Source: Sandaracinobacteroides sp041909755 (GTDB lineage: Bacteria > Pseudomonadota > Alphaproteobacteria > Sphingomonadales > Sphingomonadaceae). From it: a stretch of 12,345 nucleotides of DNA. The position numbers and the translations under genes are program-made. The notes beneath the pieces are model-generated. The model did not search any database, was not told where the DNA came from, and saw only the letters and a list, made by a program, of their open reading frames with translations. The stretch is from contig NZ_JAYRCW010000075.1 in NCBI RefSeq assembly GCF_041909755.1, forward strand, positions 1-12,345, in the 5' to 3' direction. Shown here piece by piece: positions 5,927-12,345 of the stretch (position 1 is the stretch's first letter; every line of letters begins with the position of its first letter).

Positions 5927-6700
5927 TTATCGGGCAGGGGTGAGGGCGAAGGGGATTTCCACGAGCCCGCGGACGGAAACGGCCCGCCCGTCGCGCACCA
6001 TGGGGGACCAGCGCCAGCGGCGCACGGCCTCCAGCGCGGCCTTGTCGAGCCGGGGGTGGCCGCTGGAGCTGCGCAGGCCGATCCGCTCCACCCGCCCATC
6101 GGGGCCGAGCAGGACATCGAGGACGACCGTCCCCTGTTCCTTCAGCCGCCGCGATTCATAGGGGTAGCGCGGGGGGCTGGCCTCTACCATGCCGGCAGAG
6201 AGGTCGCCGCCCGAAACGGTGGACGGCGACCGGGCGGCTGCCGGAGACGGCGGGCCTTCGGCAACGGCGGCGGGGGCCTGCGTGGACGGTTGCGGCGCTG
6301 GCGGCGCCTCCGACACCACGGCGATGATCGTGGGGGGGCGCTCCTCCAGCAGGAGGACGGGCGGCGGCACCACGACCGGCGGCGTTTCCAGCAGCTGTTC
6401 GGGCGCGGCGGACGGCGGCGGGGGCGGGGCAGCCGGGATGGACAGGAGCTGGATGGCCACCGGCTCCGGCGCGGGTTTCAGCAGCTGGCGCTGGGCGATG
6501 AGGGCGGCGAACACCAGCAGGTGCAGGACAACGACGGTGATCGCCACCAGCGCGTTGAACGACAGCGGCTGCCGGGCCGGGGCCTGTGCATCGGCCGGGC
6601 CGGGGGGCGACCCCTCCACGGCATGCAGACGAGGCGTGTGCACCGGCCCTTCAGGGGTGCAAAAGCTGCCGTCGCCAGCCAGAAGTGCGTGGGTCGCCAT
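5927..6700 (-). CDS. tonB: Energy transducer TonB
   Basis: A 257-residue TonB protein. A 48-residue, probably cytoplasmic N-terminus is followed by one membrane helix (about 50-69), a long Pro/Ala-rich periplasm-spanning region (75-165) and a TonB C-terminal domain (178-252). That domain shows the usual YPYESRRLKEQGTVVLDV, DGRVERI, SSSGHPRLDKAALEAVRRW and VEIPF elements. It passes proton-motive force from ExbB-ExbD to outer-membrane receptors; no exbBD is in the window. The N-terminus is longer than the few residues usual in TonB, and in-frame GTG codons at residues 20 and 28 could be alternative starts. The ATG at 6700 is supported by the Fur-like box 31 bp upstream, at the same distance as in the two sister promoters. 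Confidence 0.9.
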   Translation of the reverse strand: MATHALLAGDGSFCTPEGPVHTPRLHAVEGSPPGPADAQAPARQPLSFNALVAITVVVLHLLVFAALIAQRQLLKPAPEPVAIQLLSIPAAPPPPPSAAPEQLLETPPVVVPPPVLLLEERPPTIIAVVSEAPPAPQPSTQAPAAVAEGPPSPAAARSPSTVSGGDLSAGMVEASPPRYPYESRRLKEQGTVVLDVLLGPDGRVERIGLRSSSGHPRLDKAALEAVRRWRWSPMVRDGRAVSVRGLVEIPFALTPAR

Positions 6701-6731
6701 TGCCTTGGGCCAGTCCTAACAAAGGCGGAAA

Positions 6732-6746
6732 TGCGAAGCAATTGCA
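6732..6746 (-). promoter_or_regulatory. Fur-like operator upstream of tonB-piuC
   Basis: The plus strand reads TGCGAAGCAATTGCA, the same TGCRA-N5-TTGCA dyad as at 2370-2384 and 9093-9107. It ends 31 bp before the tonB start. Its centre is the least Fur-like of the three, since a G replaces the usual T, so it may bind more weakly. The regulator is inferred. Confidence 0.6.
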
Positions 6747-6759
6747 GAAACGCGATGGA

Positions 6760-6790
6760 GACGCCCATGCGACAATCCGGCATGGGCGTC
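6760..6790 (-). terminator. 11-bp perfect hairpin after the TonB-dependent receptor gene
   Basis: GACGCCCATGC (6760-6770) and GCATGGGCGTC (6780-6790) are exact inverted repeats around a nine-base loop. The hairpin begins 16 bases beyond the receptor stop and lies 13 bp from the tonB Fur-like box. There is no strong T-tract on the minus strand (TCTCCATCGCGTTTC follows), so it could terminate transcription, stabilise the 3' end, or simply insulate tonB from receptor transcription. Confidence 0.5.
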
Positions 6791-6806
6791 CGCCAGCGTT
6801 TCCTGC

Positions 6807-9059
6807 TCAGTAGGTGAAGGTCAGCGTTCCGATGATCTTCCGCCCTTCGCCCGGCACGCCGAAGGCATAGCTGTCGGTCGCGCGGGGACGCTGGATGTAG
6901 AATTCATCGAACAGGTTGGTGGCGTTCAGCTGCAGGCTGACCCGGTCAGAGACCTTGTACGAGGCCATCGCGTTGACGATGGTGACAGGATCAAAGCTCC
7001 AGGCCGCGACCACCGCAGAGCTCTGCCGCGCCGGGGTTTCGCCCACATATTGCAGGCCGCCGCCCAGCGTCAGCCCGAAGGGCAGCGCATAGGTGGTCCA
7101 CAGGCTGCCGCTGTGCTTCGGCGTCGCCGTCAGGGATTCGCCCTCGGTCAGCTGGCCCGCCACCGTTTCGGAGGCCCGCAGGATCTTCGAATCGAGGAAG
7201 GCATAGGCCGCGAACACCGACCAGTCCGGCGTGATCTGGCCCGATGCGCTCAGTTCCAGGCCCTGCACCCGGCGCTTGCCCACGAATTCCGTGTTGCCGT
7301 CGGAATTGGTGATCGCCTCGTTCGTGCGTTCGGTGCGGAACAGCGCCGCCGTCAGGCTGAGGCCGCCATCGGCCACGTCCCACTTCGTGCCCAGTTCGAA
7401 GTTGCGGTTCTTGAGCGGCGGGTTGACCGCCGTGCCGACCGCCCCCGTCGCCGTCGACGCCAGCGCCTGCGGCTGCTTCGCATCGGTGTAGCTGAGATAG
7501 AGGGTGCCGTTGTCCGCCGGCTTGAAGATGGCCGCGCCCTGCCAGCTCCACAGGTTGTTGGCCTGCCGGTTGGCGACCAGCGACGTCCCGCCATAGTCGG
7601 CCACGAAACGCTCCCAGCGGACGCCGCCGTTCAGCTGGAACTGGTCCCCGAACTTCAGCGTGTCGAACGCCCACAGCGCGCCGCGCGTGGCGCGGACATC
7701 ATATTGGCCGGGCGTGTAGGTCCAGGTGAGCGGGCCGGTGAAAACCGGGTCCGGCGCGTAGAGATTGACCAGCCGGTTGGCGAGGCCGCCGACGCTGATG
7801 GCGCCGCGCTCGAAATCCTCGCGACCGATCTCTCCCCCGACGACGATGGTATGGGCGACAGCGCCCGTAACCACATTCGCCGTCAGGTTCGTCTGGTTCA
7901 CGAGCACCCGGTTTTCCGAGGTGCGGCCCAGCCCTTGCGGCCCGGCGGTGATATAGAGCGCCTGGGCATAGCGGCCCTCGTTGATCGCCTGAATGGCGCT
8001 GGCGAAGGTGCAATCGGGGTTCGGGGCGCAGCGGCCCGGCGCGCCGGCCGTGTTGCGGTTCTGCGGCGTGGTCCACACGGCCTCCCGCTCCACCTGGCCC
8101 CAGCGGGTGACGTTGGTGATGCTGACGGCGCTGCTGAAATCATGCTCCAGCTTCAGCGTTGCAATCTGGGTGACCTGATGTTCCTGATCGACCCCCAGCA
8201 CGCCGTAATAGTTGGAGCGGGAAATCGGGAACTGCGCCCCCGTCGTGCTGAAGGGGATGCCATAGTCCATCAGATTGTCGTCGTTCTGCCACATGTAGGA
8301 CAGCGTCACCCGCGTCGGCGTGTCCAGCCCGAAGGCGATGCTGGGGGCAAAGCCCATGCGGCGCTGGAACACCTCGTCGCGGCCGGCCAATCCCTGATCG
8401 TGCCATACGGCGTTCAGGCGGATCGCGGCATTGGGCACCAGCCCCGTCAGCGCCAGGTTCGCGTCGCCCTGGAGACGGCGATAATCGGCCGAGCCGAGCG
8501 AGCCGTTCAGAACCACCCGGTCCTCGAGGCGCGGCGTCTTGGTGACGAGATTGATCTGCCCGGAAGCCCCGCCGGCCCCGCCGACGGCCGAGTTCGGGCC
8601 CTTGATCACCTCGATCGCCTCATAGTTGAAGAGGTCGGATCGGGTCTGCTGCAGGCGGTCGGCGAAGCCGTCGATGGTGACATCGGACGAGGCATCGAAG
8701 CCCCGCATGGTGATGAAGTCGCCCGATCCCGCGCCGCCTTCGCCGACGCCCATGGTGATGCCCGGAACGTTGCGCAGCGCATCCGCGAACGACACGACCG
8801 CCTGATCCCGCAGCATGGCTTCGGGCAGCACGGTGATGGTGCGCGGCGTGTTCAGCAACGGCTCCGTCAGGCGGGCGTTCGATGCCGCCTCTGTCCGGTA
8901 GCTGTCTTCGGCAACTTCGGTGTCTGTCACCGTCACGCGGCCCAGCGTTTCGGGCTGCCCGGCCGCCTGCGCAAGCGCCGGCTGCGCAGAAGCGATGAAG
9001 CCCACGCACCCCATGGCGAGAAAGGCCGGAACGGACTGGCGACGATCTTGATCCTGCAT
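6807..9059 (-). CDS. TonB-dependent catecholate siderophore receptor (Fiu/PiuA type)
   Basis: A 750-residue outer-membrane receptor of standard length. A signal peptide ends at ALA30|QA. A TonB-box-like stretch (RVTVTDTE, 41-48) precedes the plug domain (about 60-175), which has PRTITVLPEAMLRDQ (72-86), FADALRNVPGI (91-101), DFITMRGFD (114-122) and EVIKGPNS (150-157). The remainder is a 22-strand barrel ending in the aromatic residue Y750 (GTLTFTY), as needed for outer-membrane insertion. The PRTITVLP plug pattern and the adjacent piuC-like gene point to the Fiu/PiuA group that imports catecholate-type ferric siderophores; the exact ligand is not readable. An SD (AAGGGGA) precedes the ATG. 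The gene is controlled by its own promoter with an embedded Fur-like box. Confidence 0.9.
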   Translation of the reverse strand: MQDQDRRQSVPAFLAMGCVGFIASAQPALAQAAGQPETLGRVTVTDTEVAEDSYRTEAASNARLTEPLLNTPRTITVLPEAMLRDQAVVSFADALRNVPGITMGVGEGGAGSGDFITMRGFDASSDVTIDGFADRLQQTRSDLFNYEAIEVIKGPNSAVGGAGGASGQINLVTKTPRLEDRVVLNGSLGSADYRRLQGDANLALTGLVPNAAIRLNAVWHDQGLAGRDEVFQRRMGFAPSIAFGLDTPTRVTLSYMWQNDDNLMDYGIPFSTTGAQFPISRSNYYGVLGVDQEHQVTQIATLKLEHDFSSAVSITNVTRWGQVEREAVWTTPQNRNTAGAPGRCAPNPDCTFASAIQAINEGRYAQALYITAGPQGLGRTSENRVLVNQTNLTANVVTGAVAHTIVVGGEIGREDFERGAISVGGLANRLVNLYAPDPVFTGPLTWTYTPGQYDVRATRGALWAFDTLKFGDQFQLNGGVRWERFVADYGGTSLVANRQANNLWSWQGAAIFKPADNGTLYLSYTDAKQPQALASTATGAVGTAVNPPLKNRNFELGTKWDVADGGLSLTAALFRTERTNEAITNSDGNTEFVGKRRVQGLELSASGQITPDWSVFAAYAFLDSKILRASETVAGQLTEGESLTATPKHSGSLWTTYALPFGLTLGGGLQYVGETPARQSSAVVAAWSFDPVTIVNAMASYKVSDRVSLQLNATNLFDEFYIQRPRATDSYAFGVPGEGRKIIGTLTFTY

Positions 9060-9085
9060 TGTTATCCCCTTCGTGAACGCAGGGG

Positions 9086-9114
9086 TTGCTATTGCAAGTG
9101 ATTTGCACTGTCAA
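9086..9114 (-). promoter_or_regulatory. Promoter of the TonB-dependent receptor gene
   Basis: On the minus strand a perfect -35 hexamer TTGACA (bases 9109-9114) is followed after exactly 17 bp by TAGCAA (9086-9091) as a partial -10. The Fur-like box occupies the spacer, an arrangement that lets a bound repressor exclude RNA polymerase. The ATG is 26 bp further on. Confidence 0.6.
9093..9107 (-). promoter_or_regulatory. Fur-like operator in the receptor promoter
   Basis: TGCAAGTGATTTGCA has TGCAA/TTGCA arms and the best symmetry of the three boxes, with T..A..T.A..T..A positions matching a Fur 7-1-7 site. It is 33 bp from the receptor start codon and lies fully between the -35 and -10 elements. 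Confidence 0.7.
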
Positions 9115-9196
9115 CGCATCGCGCGAACCGGCTGACTGGATCGGGGGCGCATGGCTGCCATGTGGGATGCGGGCGCTTTTCGGGCGATGAAACCGA

Positions 9197-9547
9197 ATGA
9201 GCACCTCAGCGACTGAACTCCCGAAGATCGCCTACAGCGTGAACGAGGCTTTCCGGGCCTCCAGCCTTGGCCGCACCACGCTCTATTCGCACATTGCCGC
9301 TGGGCGCCTGAAGGACATCCGCATCGGGGGCCGCACGGTGATCCCGGCTGACAGCCTGCGCGCCCTCCCCTCGCAATTCCCGAAGGGCATGGGTGAAGCG
9401 CGCCAAACAATTGCGGTTCAGCCTGCCAACCGTCACCGCATAACTGATCGGGAACAAGGCACGAGCATTCAAGGGGGTTCGGTGTTGTTTGCTGGCTTTC
9501 CTACCCGTCCACCTCGGCATCGGGCTGGCCTGCTGCCAGGGCGTTGA
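9197..9547 (+). CDS. Small excisionase-like helix-turn-helix protein with an abnormal tail
   Basis: The first 60 residues resemble excisionase/MerR-type winged-helix proteins: YSVNEAFRASSLGRTTLYSHIAAGRLKDIRIGGRTVIPADSLRAL covers helix-turn-helix (13-35) and wing (36-56). Such proteins bind DNA and are common on plasmids, phages and genomic islands. The remaining residues (about 62-116) do not look like a domain and run 47 bases into the convergent methyltransferase gene. This suggests that the original 3' end was lost at a recombination junction near 9380-9480 and that the frame now reads into foreign DNA. No clear SD precedes the ATG. Family is fairly sure; whether it is functional is open. 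Confidence 0.6.
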   Translation: MSTSATELPKIAYSVNEAFRASSLGRTTLYSHIAAGRLKDIRIGGRTVIPADSLRALPSQFPKGMGEARQTIAVQPANRHRITDREQGTSIQGGSVLFAGFPTRPPRHRAGLLPGR

Positions 9548-12221
9548 TCCACGAAAGGCACAGATCGCGGCTGCGATAGCGGCCCCAGCGTTCGGTTTCC
9601 TGCCGCTCCACGATCGGGAAGGTGGAATAGATATAGCGGATATCGTCGCGCGCCTGCGCCGGATCATGGGCCGGGTCTGCCGGGTCGAACAGGCCATAGA
9701 GGATGAAATAGAGCGCATCCAGCTTCGCCCGCAGCTTCAGGCGGCGATCCTCGTCCCAGATGAAGGGCGGCAGCACGCCGCCCGCGTCGTCCACATGGCC
9801 CATGTCTTGGGCGAAGGGGGCCATATCGTGCGCGGTGTAGGTCAGTTCCAGCACCGCAGCCTTGACGATTTCTGCGGCGGTTTTCGGGCCGAATTGGCGG
9901 CCATAGGCGGCTGGGGGAATGACTGGCAGCTGTTCGACAATAAACCAGTTCAGCGTCTGGCCTTGGACCTTCTGCCGGACTGCAAAATCAAATGGCATCG
10001 CGTTAAAGTTTGCGAGGAGCAATTCCAGACGGACGTTGGGCTCGGTCGGTGTGAGAATCGGAACCTTGTTTCCAAACCCGTAGGCGGGAAAACCGGCAGC
10101 AATAAATGTCCGAACATTGGTCGGTGCGGTAATCTCTTTGAACCCCAACACCCACGGTAATCGAGCGGTCGCCTCGCAAACACTTGCGGCAACCCAAAAC
10201 TGCGGATCGGCCAGCCAATTCGGATCGGCTGATTGTTCCGGGGTTGCTTGCAGGGGTTGTGCGGGCCGGTTCAGGTTTTCCGGGTTGACCACAACGCTTG
10301 CCGCCCGGTGATCGAAGGCCTGCACCATCTTGCCTTCATACAGCGGCACCCATTCCCCGGCCGCCGATTGCCAGCGGTTGCCGCCAACAGGCCAGGCCCC
10401 TTCCTTGCCTTCCAGTTCGGTTCGCGTCCGGAACAGGTGGCTGTCAGAAGTCATATTGATCATCTGCCAGTATTTCACCGGCCATGCCGCCTCGGGTTCC
10501 GCGCCGGACCTGTCCACCAGCACCGGGCAGCGATCATAGATCGCCGTGGTCAGCGCCATATCCCGGCGAGTGCGGAAAATCGGCGCGGTGCCGGTGTTGG
10601 GGTTCACCCGCGCGAAGTCCGCCGCCGTGATCGGGAAGGCCTGTTCCGGGTTCTTCAGTTCAGCCACCGATTGCAGAAAAAAGCCGCATTGCGCCGCCGG
10701 GAATGTGCGGCTGGGGCTGGCAATCATGGCCGCAAATTTGAATCGGCTGTCCACGTCCGGAAAAAATGGGTCCAGCCCATGGCGCGTCCGCCGGTTCTCG
10801 AAATCATACAGCGCCTTCAGGTGCCCTCCGGTGGCCACCTTGCGGAAGAATTCGCTGGCGGACAGATCCGATGCAATGCCGCTGGGGGTCAGCAGACCCA
10901 CCATGCCGCCTGGCTTCACCAGCGAATGGGCGCGTTCCACGAACAGCTTGTAAAGGTTCAGCTTGCCATTGTTCAGGCGGCAATAGATCAGTTTCCCCTT
11001 TGCCACCCTGGTTGCCATGGCCATCCGGCCAAGGGCCTTTTGATAGTCAGTCCACAGCGATGAATCCGCATCTTTCAACGCTTTGATTGCCGCCTTCCGC
11101 TTCGCACCGCTGGGAGCCAGCGCAATCGTCTTGTCGCGCGCTTCAAACCAAGGCACTTCCTCAAATTCAAAGCGATCCCACGGGGGATTGCCCACGATCG
11201 CGTCAAAGCCGCCATCCTGCCGCCCCTCGGAATCCGGCGCGCTGCTCCAATTGTCCCACACGCCGGGGAAGGTGATCTGCCAGTTCAGGAAGCGTTCTTC
11301 GTCGATCAGCTCACGCGCCGCCCGCCAGATGGCCGTGAAGCGCTCCACCTCGTCTGCCCGGGCCTTGCCGCCTTCGGGCGCCAGCCGCCCGCGCGCAATC
11401 GCGATCGGATCACCAAAGCGGCCATCCAGCCACAGCGGGACCAGCGCCTTTTCCGGCTTGGGCAGGTCCAGCCAGTCCAGCGCGTGCATGAAGCTGACAA
11501 AGCCATCCAGCGCGCCCGTCTGCGCCTCCACGTCCTTCCACATTTCCGCGCTGCGGTGCGCTTCGGCCACTTCGGCATCGGTCAGCGTTTCAATGGTCCG
11601 CATCACCACGGCCTGCCGCTGCGCATTGGAAAGCGGTTCGTGCAGGAACAGCTGGCCGCCCTTCCCCGCCTTGTCGATCGCATCGCGCACCCACAGGCCG
11701 AACAGGCTGTCGCCTGCGGCCAGGTGGTGATCGATGAAGCTGAGCGGCGCGCCAACGGTGAAGGTGTGCAGCCACAGCGCCACCTTGGCCAGTTCAACGG
11801 CCCTCGGGTTCTTGTCTGCGCCATAGACGCAGCGCTTCAGCACCATGCGCTTCACCAGCTGGGGATCATCCAGCTGTTCTTCGCTGACGGCCCAGCCCGC
11901 ATCCTGCGCATTGCCGCGAATGGTGGCGCGCACCTTGCGCACTTCCTCGGCCACCGGGCTTTCATAATCCAGATCGGGGAAGCGCGCCTTCACCAGCGCC
12001 CGCGCCTCTGCAATGGCATCCAGCGCGTGATTGGTCAGCCGGTCCACCAGGCTGACAAGGAAATGGCCCGAACCCATCGCCGGGTCGCAGATGCGCAGCC
12101 GGGTGATTGCCTTCGCCGGGTCCGCCTTTTGCAGCTGGGTTATGGTGTAATCGGCATTGTCCCCCGGTTTCGCCTTCGCGATCGCAGCCTTGAAGCCTTG
12201 CAGCGCATCATCGATCAGGGG
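9501..12221 (-). pseudogene. Large Eco57I-type N6-adenine DNA methyltransferase, 5' part cut off by IS6100
   Basis: A frame of 907 codons is open up to the IS6100 boundary. About 44 residues in from the break is motif I, DPAMGSGHF (bases near 12062-12088). The ATG inside it (12077) is not a true start. Motif IV NPPW (FDAIVGNPPW, bases 11178-11189) marks a gamma-class N6-adenine methylase. A downstream stretch NLYKLFVERAHSLVKPGGMVGLLTPSG is typical of Eco57I-like and type IIG enzymes, and the long C-terminal half would hold target recognition. Relatives carry several hundred residues before motif I (a nuclease or other N-terminal domain); these are missing here. It could be a solitary type IIG enzyme or a methylase of a larger defence system such as DISARM. 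Base composition is visibly less GC-rich than in the iron genes, which suggests acquisition by transfer. Confidence 0.8.
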
Positions 12222-12235
12222 GGCTCTGTTGCAAA
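12222..12235 (+). repeat. IS6100 terminal inverted repeat
   Basis: The 14-bp sequence GGCTCTGTTGCAAA is the standard IS6100 terminal repeat and marks the exact boundary between the element and the methyltransferase gene. Confidence 0.9.
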
Positions 12236-12275
12236 GATTGGCGGCAGTCAGAGGTAGGCTGTCGCTCTGCGCCGA

Positions 12276-12345
12276 TCAGGCGGCTGCTGCGAAATGGTGG
12301 TTGAGCATGCCCATGGCCTCCGTCAGCGCCGAGGGCCCAATGCCA
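12276..12345 (-). CDS. tnpA: IS6100 transposase, C-terminal 22 residues
   Basis: The last 22 residues are visible: GIGPSALTEAMGM, then LNHHFAAAA, followed by TGA (12276-12278). They agree with the C-terminus of the IS6100 DDE transposase. The catalytic core lies outside the window. The gene reads towards the interrupted methyltransferase, from which it is separated by the subterminal region 12236-12275. Confidence 0.9.
   Translation of the reverse strand, partial: GIGPSALTEAMGMLNHHFAAAA

Larger units (their letters stand above)
12222..12345 (-). mobile_element. IS6100 (IS6 family), one end; continues beyond window
   Basis: The terminal inverted repeat GGCTCTGTTGCAAA starts at 12222, followed by the subterminal sequence and the 3' end of the transposase gene, all matching IS6100 as I remember it. 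The full element is about 880 bp, so most of it lies outside. The eight bases before the end (ATCAGGGG, 12214-12221) should be one copy of the target duplication; the other copy is not visible. The insertion splits the methyltransferase gene. Confidence 0.92.

Noticed and set aside
5264..6817. 517-codon open frame on the plus strand opposite piuC and tonB
   Set aside because: The translation is Gly/Arg/His-rich with no domain. The minus-strand genes have catalytic residues, an SD and operators.
7050..9101. 683-codon open frame on the plus strand opposite the receptor gene
   Set aside because: It is the antisense shadow of a clear TonB-dependent receptor with signal peptide, plug motifs and a C-terminal aromatic residue.
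9411..9441. TGCGGT / ACCGCA inverted repeat as a terminator between the helix-turn-helix ORF and the methyltransferase
   Set aside because: Only six pairs around a 17-base loop, inside an open frame and without a T-tract.
12075..12077. ATG at 12077 as the start of an 858-residue methyltransferase
   Set aside because: The codon lies within the cofactor-binding motif DPAMGSGHF, and conserved-looking coding sequence continues upstream to the IS6100 end.
1..12345. CRISPR arrays, tRNA or rRNA genes
   Set aside because: No regularly spaced direct repeats and no cloverleaf or rRNA-like sequence was seen on either strand.

Overview
The window looks like chromosome of an alphaproteobacterium, most likely a sphingomonad. 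It is very GC-rich. It carries a Usg-family protein (typical of alphaproteobacteria) and an ABA4-like membrane protein, its TonB-system iron genes are of the kind common in that group, and it ends in IS6100, which is widespread in sphingomonads. The genus cannot be fixed from the sequence alone.

Layout, left to right. (1) 1-2339, minus strand: a compact operon of a PepSY-type membrane protein, a secreted DUF2271 protein, a secreted DUF4198 protein and an ApbE-type FMN transferase cut by the window edge. (2) 2413-2847, minus strand: an ABA4-like four-helix membrane protein, divergent from (3) a plus-strand operon at 2878-4815 made of a Rid-family protein, an overlapping AruH-like aminotransferase and an Mpo1-like DUF962 protein, followed by a hairpin. 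(4) 4934-5224: Usg-family protein. (5) 9059-5234, minus strand: a siderophore-uptake block of catecholate-type TonB-dependent receptor, TonB and a PiuC/YbiX-type Fe(II) dioxygenase. (6) 9197-12345: accessory DNA with a small excisionase-like helix-turn-helix ORF, the 3' part of a large Eco57I-type adenine methyltransferase, and one end of IS6100, which interrupts the methyltransferase.

The most interesting result is that regions 1 and 5 appear to be one regulon. Three 15-bp inverted repeats of the form TGCRA-N5-TTGCA lie 30, 31 and 33 bp upstream of the start codons of the PepSY gene, tonB and the receptor gene. Their geometry fits a Fur-type box; at the receptor, the box fills the spacer of a promoter with a perfect -35 hexamer. 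The secreted DUF2271 protein contains DGVSGAT, which resembles the motif that ApbE enzymes modify with covalent FMN, and an ApbE gene lies in the same operon. My working model is an iron-repressed electron path (membrane PepSY protein to a periplasmic flavoprotein) that helps reduce ferric siderophore delivered by the neighbouring receptor and TonB. The motifs are seen directly; the function is inference.

The largest spaces without a gene are 4816-4933, 6701-6806 and 9060-9196. All hold recognisable regulatory or hairpin structure, and no gene-free stretch exceeds 300 bases. I saw no tRNA, rRNA or CRISPR array.
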